This document shows, piece after piece, positions 19,549 to 28,487 of a stretch of DNA of 50,025 bases. A program made the position numbers and the translations under genes. The DNA is from Kiritimatiellia bacterium. GTDB lineage: Bacteria > Verrucomicrobiota > Kiritimatiellia > RFP12 > UBA1067. Location: positions 1-50,025 of the forward strand of contig JAFXEU010000088.1 in NCBI GenBank assembly GCA_017520845.1, written 5' to 3'. Below the pieces are notes generated by a model. It was given only the letters and a program-made list of their open reading frames with translations. It had not been told where the DNA came from and did not search any database. Positions within the stretch are counted from its first letter, which is position 1. Each line of letters opens with the position of its first letter.

Positions 19549-20451
19549 ATGATCAACAATCCCATACAGATTCAGCTGCCGGACATCCGTCTAATCAACA
19601 AGATAGACGAAGGAGGCATGTCCAGCATTTGGAAGGCCATGGATTTGAGCCGCAATGAAATCGTGGCGGTAAAAATCCTCAACAAAGAATTCACCGCCAA
19701 CGAGCAGGATCTTGAACAATTCAAGGCCGAGCAGAAGACAATGGCCGAAATCGACCATCCAGGCATAGTAAAAAGCTACGAACTGAGAAAGACGGACTCT
19801 TTCTGGTATTATGTGATGGAGTATGTCGACGGGTACAATTTCGGCGCCCTGCTGCAGCGCAAACAGCATCTTATCGAGGTCGACTGTCTCCTGATATGCC
19901 AATCCGTAGCCCTGGCGCTCGACTATGCGTGGAACAACCACGGCGTCGTCCACTGCGACATAAAACCCGACAATATAATGGTCAATTCCGACGGCGAAAT
20001 AAAACTGACGGATCTCGGGCTTTGCTATACGTACCGATTCCTTAAAGACGGCCGACAGGACATCCCCGATCATGTAATGGGAACTCCGTCGTACATCTCG
20101 CCCGAACAGGTATACGGCGACGTGGAGCTTGACTGCCGCGCCGACATATACTCGCTCGGAGCCACGCTCTACCACCTTGCCACGGGCAGAATGCTTTTCC
20201 CGAAGATGACTTCGGACGAAATGATGAAAGCCCATTGCGACGAGCTTTCACAATCCAAGGATCCGCGAGTCTACCGCCCCGATCTTACGGAAGGTTTCTG
20301 CCAGATGCTGGAAGCGATGCTTGTCAAGGACCGCAACGGCCGCGTGCCGTCGTGGAGCGACGTCTACGCCATGAGCAGGGATGTCGAGCGCGGCATAAAA
20401 TTCAAGCCGCGCCTGACGGGCTTTATCTCATCTATGAAGCTCGGCCTGTGA
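19549..20451 (+). CDS. Hanks-type Ser/Thr protein kinase with altered HRD and DFG motifs
   Basis: A 300-aa soluble kinase. The start at 19549 gives MINNPIQIQLPDI; the frame stays open further upstream but overlaps the previous gene. Motifs are a Gly loop IDEGGMSSIWKA (about residues 16-27), VAVKIL with the ATP Lys (about 42), catalytic loop VHCDIKPDN (about 133-141; HCD instead of HRD), LTDLGLC (DLG instead of DFG) and GTPSYISPEQV. The catalytic Asp, Lys and Asn are kept, so activity is likely, but as a non-RD kinase it should not need activation-loop phosphorylation. There is no TM or sensor domain. It overlaps the sugar transferase gene by GTGA. Confidence 0.93.
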   Translation: MINNPIQIQLPDIRLINKIDEGGMSSIWKAMDLSRNEIVAVKILNKEFTANEQDLEQFKAEQKTMAEIDHPGIVKSYELRKTDSFWYYVMEYVDGYNFGALLQRKQHLIEVDCLLICQSVALALDYAWNNHGVVHCDIKPDNIMVNSDGEIKLTDLGLCYTYRFLKDGRQDIPDHVMGTPSYISPEQVYGDVELDCRADIYSLGATLYHLATGRMLFPKMTSDEMMKAHCDELSQSKDPRVYRPDLTEGFCQMLEAMLVKDRNGRVPSWSDVYAMSRDVERGIKFKPRLTGFISSMKLGL

Positions 20452-21029
20452 AAAGATTTCTGGACATCTTCCTCGTAATCGCGACAATGCCCCTTTGGCT
20501 TTGTCTCTACGCCATTACCGCATTGGCCGTAGCGATATCTATGGGTCGCCCGATACATTTCATCCGCGAGAGGGCCGGCAGGAACGGCAAAAAGTTTAAT
20601 TTCATGAAATTCCGTTCAATGCGAGGAGGCGAAGGCTCCGATGCCGAAAGAACGACGCGCTTCGGAAGATTTCTCCGCTCGACTTCCCTTGACGAACTGC
20701 CCCAGCTCTGGCACGTACTCTCCGGGAAGATGTCGCTCGTGGGACCGCGCCCTCTGCCCGCGAAATATCTGGAGCGCTACTCCCCTTTTCAGGCGAGACG
20801 CCATGAGGTGAGACCCGGCATTACCGGCTGGGCGCAGATCAACGGACGCAACGCGATATCCTGGGAGAAGAAATTCGAACTCGACGTCTGGTACGTCGAC
20901 AATCAATCGCTTTTACTCGACGCTAAAATAATATTCCTCACATTCGCCAAAGTTTTCAAACGCAGCGGAATAAACAGTTCGGCGACAGAAACGATGCCCG
21001 AATTCACCGGCTCCGGAAAAGACTCGTGA
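20448..21029 (+). CDS. Initiating sugar-phosphate transferase (monotopic phosphoglycosyltransferase)
   Basis: A 193-aa bacterial sugar transferase (PglC/WcaJ C-domain type). It moves a sugar phosphate from UDP-sugar to undecaprenyl phosphate to start exopolysaccharide, O-antigen or glycan synthesis. The start is GTG overlapping the kinase stop (GTGA). It has an N-terminal membrane-embedded helix (about residues 5-30), then KFNFMKFRSMR, TSLDELPQLWHVLSGKMSLVGPRP and RPGITGWAQINGRN, all family signatures. Its short length matches the minimal PglC form. No other glycan genes flank it. Its position behind a kinase suggests phospho-control, which is inference. Confidence 0.93.
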   Translation: MKRFLDIFLVIATMPLWLCLYAITALAVAISMGRPIHFIRERAGRNGKKFNFMKFRSMRGGEGSDAERTTRFGRFLRSTSLDELPQLWHVLSGKMSLVGPRPLPAKYLERYSPFQARRHEVRPGITGWAQINGRNAISWEKKFELDVWYVDNQSLLLDAKIIFLTFAKVFKRSGINSSATETMPEFTGSGKDS

Positions 21030-21709
21030 AAATAAACCGTTCCATCCTTCCTTCGGGCCGTATCGGGCTCGCCGTTTCAGGCGGATCCGACTCGGTCGCA
21101 CTCGCATTCCTTTTGACAAAGGGAGGAAAAAAGAAGAACGCGGCGAAAAGATTCGTGATTCTTCACGTAGATCACGGTCTTCGCAAAGAATCGAAAGAGG
21201 AATACAGATTCGTCAAGAACCTCGCCTCACGCCTCGGAATCCCGTTCAAAGGCCGCCACGCCAAGGTCGTACGCGAAAAAGGCGAATCTCTCGAAATGGC
21301 GGCGCGGCGTATCAGACTCGCATTCTTTGAGCAGCAGACGCGACTACTCGGTCTTGATGCGATTGCCACCGGACATCACATGGACGACGTCGCCGAAACA
21401 TTTCTCATGCGCATTAAGAGAGCCTCCGGGGCGGAAGGTCTCTCCGGAATAAAGGAGAAAAGCCGTGTCGGCGACATCCGTTTCGTAAGGCCTCTTCTCG
21501 GATGTCGGGATAAAGAACTTAAAGACTACCTCGTAAGATTCGGCGAAGAATGGCGCGAGGACGCGTCAAACGACGACACCTCCATAGAACGCAACAAAAT
21601 CCGCCATGAGGTAATTCCGTTTCTGGAAAAGACTCTCGACCCTAAACTTGTACCCCACATCTTCAAAATCACGAAAAATCTCGCCGAAAAGATCATCTCA
21701 ATATTATGA
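21026..21709 (+). CDS. tilS: tRNA(Ile)-lysidine synthetase, short form
   Basis: A 227-aa PP-loop ATPase that converts C34 of tRNA-Ile(CAU) to lysidine so that it reads AUA. It has the PP-loop SGGSDSVALAFLL (about residues 18-30), HVDHGLR, and IATGHHMDDVAETFLMR. The GTG start overlaps the sugar transferase stop (GTGA). The protein ends after the catalytic domain with RNKIRHEVIPFLEK and a short tail, so it lacks the C-terminal tRNA-recognition domain of most TilS proteins (about 400-470 aa). The stop is just ahead of the next promoter, so either a minimal TilS or a 3'-shortened gene is possible. Confidence 0.93.
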   Translation: MKINRSILPSGRIGLAVSGGSDSVALAFLLTKGGKKKNAAKRFVILHVDHGLRKESKEEYRFVKNLASRLGIPFKGRHAKVVREKGESLEMAARRIRLAFFEQQTRLLGLDAIATGHHMDDVAETFLMRIKRASGAEGLSGIKEKSRVGDIRFVRPLLGCRDKELKDYLVRFGEEWREDASNDDTSIERNKIRHEVIPFLEKTLDPKLVPHIFKITKNLAEKIISIL

Positions 21710-21715
21710 TATAAT
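21707..21715 (+). promoter_or_regulatory. Extended -10 promoter of the SGNH lipoprotein, probably leaderless
   Basis: TGATATAAT with the -10 at 21710-21715. The ATG is at 21723, seven nt downstream, and no ribosome site is present. The promoter overlaps the tilS stop codon. Confidence 0.6.
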
Positions 21716-21722
21716 GTACAGT

Positions 21723-23015
21723 ATGAACATCAAAATTCTATCAGCAATCGCCGCATCGGCTTTCCTTATCGGATGCGCGGCTCCAGACTGCCGCAACCGG
21801 AAAACATTCACCTTGAACGACTTTAAGTCGAATGAATACAAGGTAGTTCTGCCGAAGAACGCCTCAACCTGCCGCATCAGCGTAGAATACACGGCGAAAA
21901 AGAAGTTCTCTTTCACGGCAAAGCCGTCGCACAACGCGTTTGTCGGACTTTCCCGCATATCGTTCCCGGCTTCCGAAACGCTCCGCAAAGAATCACGGGA
22001 TTTTAAAGTCGTTTCTCCCGATTACGGTGACTTGATGCTGATATTGAACAATCCTGAAGATTGCGACATTAAAACCCTGTCCGTCGAACCTGTTCCTGCC
22101 GAGAAATATGCGCCGTCGACGATTGCCGCCGATCCGCTCAGAAAAAACAACAATCGTCACATTCAGATTAAAAAGGATTACGAAAAAGCCCCTTCTTCGC
22201 CGATCATCCTTTTCGGAGATTCTCTTACCGACAACTGGCGCGGCAAGCGTTTCGAATACATGGCGAAAAACTTTACCGTCATCAACGCCGGTATTTGCGG
22301 CGACAAGGTAGAGCATCTGCTGTGGCGCATTCTCGACATGCATCAGATACTCTCCGAAAAACAGCCCGAAGCGGCGACATTTCTCATCGGAACGAACAAT
22401 TTCAGCTACCAATACAATCCCGAGGATATTGCGCTCGGAGTGAAAAATCTCATCGCGACGTTCCGCGCGATATGTCCCAACACGAAAATAATCGTTTTCG
22501 CGATTCCTCCGCGCGGCTTCGTCACGCGCCCCGACATGCTGCCTTTCACCGACGTCACGAACCCCCTCATCGAAAACGCGATCGATGAACTCAAGGCGTC
22601 AAACGAGCGCGACGTCTATTATTTCGATTTCGGAAATCTCCTCGCCGAGAAAAGAATGATAAAGAAAGAATTCTACGAAAACGACAAGCTCCACTTCTCC
22701 GACAAAGGTTATGCGGAAGTACTTACCCCCTTCATCTCCGGCGCCATAAGGCTCGTCACTTCAAAAAACCTGCCGGCCGATTACTTCCGCAAAATGACCG
22801 CGTGGGAAAGATATCTTAAGAAAAGATACATGACGTGCAGAAACAACCTCGCGCTTGAAGAGATGCTGGCATGCGAAACCCACCTGAAATCTCTCGCTCC
22901 TCACTGGATGAACGTCTTCAAGAAAATCTCGGAGGATGACAAATATATTCCTGAAATGCCGGCAGAATACCTTCGTCAGGCTCGCCAGGAAGGGTTACCG
23001 GAATTTTTAAGATAA
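21723..23015 (+). CDS. SGNH/GDSL-hydrolase lipoprotein
   Basis: A 430-aa lipoprotein. The start at 21723 gives MNIKILSAIAASAFLIGCA with the lipobox Cys near residue 18. The frame is open further upstream, but that part overlaps tilS and precedes the promoter. An N-terminal beta-rich part (about residues 30-150) precedes the SGNH domain, with catalytic Ser in FGDSLTDNW (about 166), the Gly block AGICGDKVEHLLWRI, Asn in FLIGTNNFSY and the Asp/His pair in DKLHFSDKGY (about 325). Such enzymes deacetylate or cleave esters on carbohydrates or lipids in the periplasm or at the outer membrane. The substrate is unknown. Confidence 0.9.
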   Translation: MNIKILSAIAASAFLIGCAAPDCRNRKTFTLNDFKSNEYKVVLPKNASTCRISVEYTAKKKFSFTAKPSHNAFVGLSRISFPASETLRKESRDFKVVSPDYGDLMLILNNPEDCDIKTLSVEPVPAEKYAPSTIAADPLRKNNNRHIQIKKDYEKAPSSPIILFGDSLTDNWRGKRFEYMAKNFTVINAGICGDKVEHLLWRILDMHQILSEKQPEAATFLIGTNNFSYQYNPEDIALGVKNLIATFRAICPNTKIIVFAIPPRGFVTRPDMLPFTDVTNPLIENAIDELKASNERDVYYFDFGNLLAEKRMIKKEFYENDKLHFSDKGYAEVLTPFISGAIRLVTSKNLPADYFRKMTAWERYLKKRYMTCRNNLALEEMLACETHLKSLAPHWMNVFKKISEDDKYIPEMPAEYLRQARQEGLPEFLR

Positions 23016-23042
23016 ACAACCAGCAAGAAAGCGAAAGATAAA

Positions 23043-24179
23043 ATGAAATTCATACTCAAACTGACTGTAATAGCGGCCGTTTTCACCGTAATTCTGCCGG
23101 GTTGCACAACCGCGCCCGAAGCAAAAAAATGCGTAAAAGACGCATCGCCTCTGAAAGTATCGGTATATGTAGGCAACGGCGCTAAAGGAATCGGGTGCGT
23201 CGAATGGTGCAGACTCGTCAACGAATGCCCTCAGATGCGCCTGAAACTCGTCGACGGCAACGCGGTGGCGGCGGGCGCCCTTGAGGGCGAAGACGTCGTC
23301 GTTATGCCCGGAGGCAACAGCAAGGACGAATTCACCTCTCTCACCGAAGAAGGCGTTGAAAAATTCAAAAAGTTCATCCTCAACGGCGGAGGATTTGTCG
23401 GAACATGCGCGGGCTGCAGCATTCTTCTCAACGAAGAAGACAGAAGGCTTAAAATAGTCCCTTACAAGCGTCTCGGCAGCACGAAACTGCTTAACGGCAA
23501 CTTCAAGATCACAAAGGCCGGCGCCGAAGCGCTCGGCATCGCGGAAGAACCGCGTCGAATCAGATACAGCGGCGGCCCCATCATCAAGAAAACCGAAAAT
23601 GAAGTCGCAAACGCGAAATTCGAGGTGTTCGGAACATACGACTTCGAAGCGTCGACAACGGGCCGCGCCAACACCGAAATGTTCGGCGCTCCCGCGATTC
23701 TCGGCGGCACTTACGGCAAAGGCAAGGTCTTCACGACCGTCGCACACCCCGAATACTTCGAAGAGACGCTCGATATAGTCGAAGGCGCGTTCAAGTTTGT
23801 GACCGGTCGCGAAGTCAAATTCCCGCCGAGAATGAAAAAGAAAGACGCCGTCTCCGTCGGTTTTCTTACCAGCTATATATGCGGCATTGAAACGGCTGAA
23901 ACCGCTCTCGCGATCGACAATGCCGAGGATATGTATTTAGTTCCCGTCGATGTGATGGCCGACTGGCGCCGCCAGCTCGATCATATAAACGTGCTCGTTC
24001 TGCCCAACGACATAATTGCCGACCCGAAACGCGGTAAAAACGTCAAGAAACTCGTCGAGAAATTCATGAGCCGCGGCGGTACGGTCATCGGATTCGGCTC
24101 TGCCGTAAAGGTTTTGCCTGAAGGTGCGATCCCCTCCGGCTCTCGCGAAGAGATCGTGAAAACGATTCGTGCGCTGTAA
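23043..24179 (+). CDS. Lipoprotein with BPL_N (glutamine amidotransferase-like) domain
   Basis: A 378-aa lipoprotein with signal MKFILKLTVIAAVFTVILPGC (lipobox LPGC). A class I GATase-like domain of the BPL_N type follows: VSVYVGNGAKGIG, VVVMPGGNSKDE, nucleophile-elbow GTCAGCSIL (about residues 117-125) and HPEYFEETLDIVEGAF (about 235). The C-terminal third holds a second flavodoxin-like region (GFLTSYICG ... VLVLPNDIIAD). The first half resembles the domain fused to biotin protein ligase in fungi, but here it is periplasmic and has no ligase. It follows the SGNH gene by 27 nt, so the two are probably an operon. Function unknown. Confidence 0.85.
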   Translation: MKFILKLTVIAAVFTVILPGCTTAPEAKKCVKDASPLKVSVYVGNGAKGIGCVEWCRLVNECPQMRLKLVDGNAVAAGALEGEDVVVMPGGNSKDEFTSLTEEGVEKFKKFILNGGGFVGTCAGCSILLNEEDRRLKIVPYKRLGSTKLLNGNFKITKAGAEALGIAEEPRRIRYSGGPIIKKTENEVANAKFEVFGTYDFEASTTGRANTEMFGAPAILGGTYGKGKVFTTVAHPEYFEETLDIVEGAFKFVTGREVKFPPRMKKKDAVSVGFLTSYICGIETAETALAIDNAEDMYLVPVDVMADWRRQLDHINVLVLPNDIIADPKRGKNVKKLVEKFMSRGGTVIGFGSAVKVLPEGAIPSGSREEIVKTIRAL

Positions 24180-24197
24180 GCGGCGACGGAAGTGATA

Positions 24198-25610
24198 CTA
24201 CCCGGCGCGTTCCGATGCGCCGGGTATCCCCAGCGCGGCTCTGTATTTGGCAACGGTACGCCGTGCGACGGAGTACCCTTTCGCCTTGAGAAGCTCTGAT
24301 ATCTTATCATCCGAAAACGGCTTTGACCGATCTTCCGAACCTACGATTTCTTTAAGAGCTTCATAGACCGTATCCTTAGAAACGACACCTCCGTCGGCGG
24401 TAGCGAAACCGGAAACGAAAAAGCGCCTTAATTCAACGGTACCGCGCGGGGTAGAGACGTACTTGTCGTTCACCGTGCGCGAAACTGTAGCCGCATGAAC
24501 GCCCACGGCGTCGGCGATTTCCTGCATCGTAAGAGGACGTAAACCTTTAAGCCCATGCTCGAAGAATCCGCTCTGGGCGTCGAAAATCGCCTGAGCGATA
24601 TTAGTGACGGTTTCTTCGCGTTTCGCGATCGCGTCTTTCAGCTCTTTGACCGAAGCGATTTTAGCGCGGATATATTCTTTCGTTTCAGCATCGGTCGCGG
24701 GATCTTCGAGCATTTTCAGATAACGAGGTGAAATTCGTATCTCAGGTAAGCTTCTCGCGTCGACGCGGGCCTCCCATCCGTTTACGGTCTTAACCGCATG
24801 GACTTCGGGATTGACATAATTGACGCCCTTCCCGGAACGCGAATAAGCCCTTGCCGGACGCGGATCCAGCGTACGCAAGGCCGAAAGCACATCGGCATAC
24901 CGTTCATGGGAAATACCGAGGGCTTTCTCGACGTTTGAGAGGCGCCCTTCCGCGACGTCCTTCAAAAGCCTGTTCTCGAGGAGTTCTCGCACCTCATCCT
25001 GATAGGGCGAGGAATCCAGTTTATCAATCTGGGCGAGAAGACATTCCTCCAAAGTCGTCGCACCGCATCCTGGAGGATCGAACGTCATTATCACACCCAG
25101 AACTTCGCGAATCTTCTCTTCGCTCTCGCCCGTAACCATCACCAGATCGGGAATCGACCCGGAAAAGTAGCCGTCGTCGTTCAACTCGCCGATCAGAATT
25201 TCAGCAAGCTGAAAATGAGCCTCGTCGATTTCCGACGTCGCGATCTGGGAAAGAAGATGCTCCTCGAGAGTCTCTTCAGTCGTCCTTGACTCGAGAAAAC
25301 TCCTGCGGCGGTCCATAGCCTCGGCATCGGCTTCATAAAACGAATCGGGCGCGGAATCATCTTCAGGATAATCGTCTTCTTGGGATCTCTCCCGATCGGC
25401 GGCTTCGCGCTCCTTCTGGGAGACGGTATCCTTTTCAAGCGTGCGCTCTACATCTTCGATAACAGGGTTCGTTTCCAGTTCCCTGTTTAATTCGGCGCGC
25501 AGTTCAGGAAGACTCATCGCCAGCATGTCAAGCCCACGGAGCATCCGCGGCGCGAGAACCATGGACTGCGACTGGGTCTGCCGATGCAGGCGAGATAAGT
25601 TCTGGGGCAT
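24198..25610 (-). CDS. rpoN: RNA polymerase sigma-54 factor
   Basis: A 470-aa sigma factor for -24/-12 promoters. Region I is Gln/Leu-rich (QTQSQSMVLAPRMLRGLDML), region II is acidic (about residues 60-110), the core-binding domain follows, then the HTH with TMQEIADAVGVHAATVSRTV (about 356-376), and the RpoN box ARRTVAKYR (about 440-450). The start overlaps the gspE stop as TAATG with GAGGAG just upstream. A 10-bp hairpin with an 8-nt loop (24199-24226) spans the last codons and could serve as transcript end towards the convergent gene, though it lacks a T-run. It should serve the NtrC-like activator at 17.3 kb. Confidence 0.97.
   Translation of the reverse strand: MPQNLSRLHRQTQSQSMVLAPRMLRGLDMLAMSLPELRAELNRELETNPVIEDVERTLEKDTVSQKEREAADRERSQEDDYPEDDSAPDSFYEADAEAMDRRRSFLESRTTEETLEEHLLSQIATSEIDEAHFQLAEILIGELNDDGYFSGSIPDLVMVTGESEEKIREVLGVIMTFDPPGCGATTLEECLLAQIDKLDSSPYQDEVRELLENRLLKDVAEGRLSNVEKALGISHERYADVLSALRTLDPRPARAYSRSGKGVNYVNPEVHAVKTVNGWEARVDARSLPEIRISPRYLKMLEDPATDAETKEYIRAKIASVKELKDAIAKREETVTNIAQAIFDAQSGFFEHGLKGLRPLTMQEIADAVGVHAATVSRTVNDKYVSTPRGTVELRRFFVSGFATADGGVVSKDTVYEALKEIVGSEDRSKPFSDDKISELLKAKGYSVARRTVAKYRAALGIPGASERAG
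24199..24226. terminator. Hairpin between convergent genes
   Basis: TACCCGGCGC and GCGCCGGGTA form a perfect 10-bp stem with an 8-nt loop (24209-24216), overlapping the rpoN 3' end and 20 nt beyond the BPL_N-like stop. GC-rich and without a U-tract on either strand, so a weak or factor-assisted terminator. Confidence 0.4.
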
Positions 25611-27301
25611 TACTGCTCCTCTGTAACGCGCATGATTTCCTTAACGCTGGTAACACCTCTGAAGGCCTTCGCCCAGCCGTCTTCACGGAGCGTCTTCATA
25701 CCTTTGGCCAGCGAGCGGTTGCGTATCTCGGTCGCGTTTTCACGGCGAACGATAGCGCCCTCAATATCCTCGTCGACCTCCAGAACCTCGAAAAGAGCGC
25801 GGCGTCCCTTATACCCCGTACGCGAACACGCGTCGCACCCGTTCGGCTCGAAAACGGTATTCTTCTCGGGCGCGTAATTGAGCGTGTAATATTTCATATC
25901 GAGAGGGACTTCCTTCATGCAATTCGGACAGAGACGGCGGCAAAGGCGCTGACCCATGACACCGGCAACTGCCGAAGCGATCAGAAACGGCTCGACACCC
26001 ATATCGATCAGACGCGGGAACGCACCGGCCGCATCGTTCGTATGCAGCGTCGAAAACACCATGTGACCCGTAAGCGACGCGTTGATCGCTATTTCAGCGG
26101 TCTCGCGGTCACGGATTTCTCCGACCATGATGATATCGGGATCCTGACGCAGAAACGCTCTCAGAGCGCGCGCGAACGTCATGCCGATATCGGCCTGCAT
26201 CTGAACCTGATTTATGCCGGCCATGTGGTATTCGATCGGATCCTCGGCCGTCATGATTCTCACGTCGATCTTGTTGACCTCGTGAAGGAACGAATAAAGT
26301 GAAGTCGATTTACCGGAACCGGTAGGCCCGGTAACCAGGAATATGCCGTTAGGACGATGAATGATCTTGTCGACCACGGCGAAATCGCGATCGTTAAAGC
26401 CGAGATCGGACATCTTGACGAAACTGCCGCTCTTGGCGAGAAGACGAAGAGAAATCGATTCACCGTACGCCGCGGGCATCGTCGAAACGCGGATATCGAT
26501 ATCCTGCCCGGAAATCTTTATTCCGATACGACCGTCCATCGGGAGACGCTTTTCGGCGATATCGAGATTCGCCATGACCTTGATACGCGAAATGATTGCG
26601 GCTTTAAGCCTGTTGAGCTGAGGCGGAACATCAACCTTGTGGAGCATGCCGTCGATACGGTAGCGGATCCGAAGCTCCGTCTCCTGGGGCTCGATGTGAA
26701 TATCGGTCGCACCCTGTCGGTCGGCTTCAACGATGATCTGGTTCACGAAACGCACGATGGACGCCTCCTCGCCCATTTCGTTCACGTCGATCTTCGTCAT
26801 CGTGCCGAACTCGTCATCGACGGAATAGCGATCGTCGTCTATCATCTTTTCGATCGCGTCGGCGCCGACACCGTAATATTTCTTAACGGCCTTCTCGACA
26901 TCCTCCTTCGTCGAAAGCGCCATTTTGACGGGGCAATTGGCGATAAGACGCAGAGAATCGGACGGAGTCGTATCGAACGGATCGGAAACGACGATCGTCA
27001 TCGTATGTCCGTCGTAACGGTACGGCAGAACATTGTACTGATAAACCGCACTGGCTGGAATCTTCGTAAGCGCGTCCGCCGTAGGCTGATTGGTTTCAAG
27101 ATCGATAATCTCAAGCCCAAGCGCAGATCCGATACCCGTCAAAACCTCTATTTCCCGATGGCCGCCGAATTTAACGGCCGCCTCGCAAAGAGTCATTCCG
27201 GGATTTTCCGCTCGTCCAGAAATGATGCGAGAAATCTGATCGTCGGAAAAAATCCCGGCGGTTCTTAAAACAATATTGGTTAAAGACGTATTTTCGGTCA
27301 T
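25610..27301 (-). CDS. Type II secretion / type IV pilus assembly ATPase (GspE/PilB)
   Basis: A 563-aa hexameric ATPase that drives pseudopilus or pilus assembly. It has an N-terminal MshEN/GspE_N domain (about residues 1-150), the core ATPase with Walker A GPTGSGKSTS (about 322-331), Asp box DIRVSTMPAAYGE, Walker B in DPDIIMVGEIRDRETAE and a His box STLHTNDA. The tetracysteine zinc module has CPNC (about 456) and CDAC (about 490), as in GspE and PilB. No other secretion or pilus gene is in the window, so which machine it drives is open. The ATG follows TTGATAAAAT and a 9-nt gap, perhaps a further near-leaderless promoter. It overlaps rpoN by TAATG. Confidence 0.94.
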   Translation of the reverse strand: MTENTSLTNIVLRTAGIFSDDQISRIISGRAENPGMTLCEAAVKFGGHREIEVLTGIGSALGLEIIDLETNQPTADALTKIPASAVYQYNVLPYRYDGHTMTIVVSDPFDTTPSDSLRLIANCPVKMALSTKEDVEKAVKKYYGVGADAIEKMIDDDRYSVDDEFGTMTKIDVNEMGEEASIVRFVNQIIVEADRQGATDIHIEPQETELRIRYRIDGMLHKVDVPPQLNRLKAAIISRIKVMANLDIAEKRLPMDGRIGIKISGQDIDIRVSTMPAAYGESISLRLLAKSGSFVKMSDLGFNDRDFAVVDKIIHRPNGIFLVTGPTGSGKSTSLYSFLHEVNKIDVRIMTAEDPIEYHMAGINQVQMQADIGMTFARALRAFLRQDPDIIMVGEIRDRETAEIAINASLTGHMVFSTLHTNDAAGAFPRLIDMGVEPFLIASAVAGVMGQRLCRRLCPNCMKEVPLDMKYYTLNYAPEKNTVFEPNGCDACSRTGYKGRRALFEVLEVDEDIEGAIVRRENATEIRNRSLAKGMKTLREDGWAKAFRGVTSVKEIMRVTEEQ

Positions 27302-27342
27302 AATATCAATATTTTATCAAAATCCCTTATAGCGACTCAACA

Positions 27343-28473
27343 TCAGACCTTAAAGAATATCTTTTTGCGGTAGAAGAAATAAAGAATCAGCCAAAGAACG
27401 AGAATACTGAAGGTTCTGTCGGCTACGGGAGCCCAAAGCGGATCAATCTCGCCGATTTCCTTAATGATACCGCCGAAGAAATATTTGGTTATTCCACCAA
27501 ACCAGATGAATCTCACCATCAGATAGATGGTAATCGAATTCATGCCGATTACCATAAAAGGGAAAGCCCATTTCTTCAGTCCCCACACATCAACGAGATG
27601 ATAGAAAACAGCCAACATAAATGTTGAATATGCCGCAGCGGAAAGAACGAAAGATGGAGACCAGAGGCTCTTGACGATCTTATCGCCCATTACATAAATA
27701 AAGAGAGCATCAGCAGCCAGAAGACCTGCAAATCCGGCAAGAAGAACCAATGTCTTTTTCGCAGGATCAAATTTATCGGACTTCAGAAGCGAACCTGCCA
27801 TCATGCCGAGAAGTGCCATCGCAACTCCGCCCATAATCGCGAAAAGCGACTCGGGATCGTAAAGCGGACGGAAGATATGGTCGGTCATAAGCGTTCTGTC
27901 GAGCCAGGAAACGATGTTATATTCCATCGCGTACGTATCACATCCGGCGGGAGCGCCGGGAGCCGCGACAAATCGCAACAATCCCCAATATCCGCAGAGC
28001 AGGACGGCGATCAATCCCCCGCGAACCCAAGCGTTTTTCAAATGATAGAAAAGAACCGCTCCTGCCGCCCAGCTGAGACCGATAAACCCGAGAACGCTCG
28101 GGATGCGGAATTGGGGCTTGAACTCTCTGAAAACTCCGTTGTATGCCATTCCCAGCGCAAAAAGAATCGCCGCGCGCTGCAATATCTTCAAATGGATCTG
28201 CAGCGGAGAGCGTCCGCGCGATACCTGTGAAGAAAGCGAAAACGGCCACGATACGCCGGCCAGAAAAAGAAAGAGCGGAAATATCGTATCATGGTGGCGC
28301 AAACCTTCCCACGGAACATGACTCATCTGCTTTATAAGTTCAAAATCCTTATTGCATCCGAACGCCTGGCAAATCATAATGATGAGTCCTGCGCCACCGA
28401 TAATAAAAAACATATCGAAACCGCGAAGCGCGTCGATCGACATCAACCTGACTTTTCCGTCCTTCTTATCCAT
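27343..28473 (-). CDS. HGSNAT-like membrane acyltransferase (DUF5009 type)
   Basis: A 376-aa polytopic protein with about ten TM helices, beginning RLMSIDALRGFDMFFIIGGAGL. It has a conserved HHDTIFPLFLFLAGVSWPFS stretch (about residues 60-78) and ends with a short basic tail. This layout matches bacterial relatives of heparan-alpha-glucosaminide N-acetyltransferase, which move an acyl group from cytoplasmic acyl-CoA across the membrane to a sugar. The His in the HHD segment fits the catalytic His region. It sits after hisC with a 14-nt gap and before gspE. The acceptor is unknown. Confidence 0.85.
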   Translation of the reverse strand: MDKKDGKVRLMSIDALRGFDMFFIIGGAGLIIMICQAFGCNKDFELIKQMSHVPWEGLRHHDTIFPLFLFLAGVSWPFSLSSQVSRGRSPLQIHLKILQRAAILFALGMAYNGVFREFKPQFRIPSVLGFIGLSWAAGAVLFYHLKNAWVRGGLIAVLLCGYWGLLRFVAAPGAPAGCDTYAMEYNIVSWLDRTLMTDHIFRPLYDPESLFAIMGGVAMALLGMMAGSLLKSDKFDPAKKTLVLLAGFAGLLAADALFIYVMGDKIVKSLWSPSFVLSAAAYSTFMLAVFYHLVDVWGLKKWAFPFMVIGMNSITIYLMVRFIWFGGITKYFFGGIIKEIGEIDPLWAPVADRTFSILVLWLILYFFYRKKIFFKV

Positions 28474-28487
28474 TTTATAATCCTTGA

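Noticed and set aside
20711..20731. Possible -24/-12 (sigma-54) promoter within the sugar transferase gene
   Set aside because: CTGGCACG is present, but the -12 GC spacing does not fit and the site is inside a coding region.
26357..27268. Open frame of 303 codons opposite gspE
   Set aside because: Shadow of a clear ATPase gene; composition rich in Arg and His and no family motifs.
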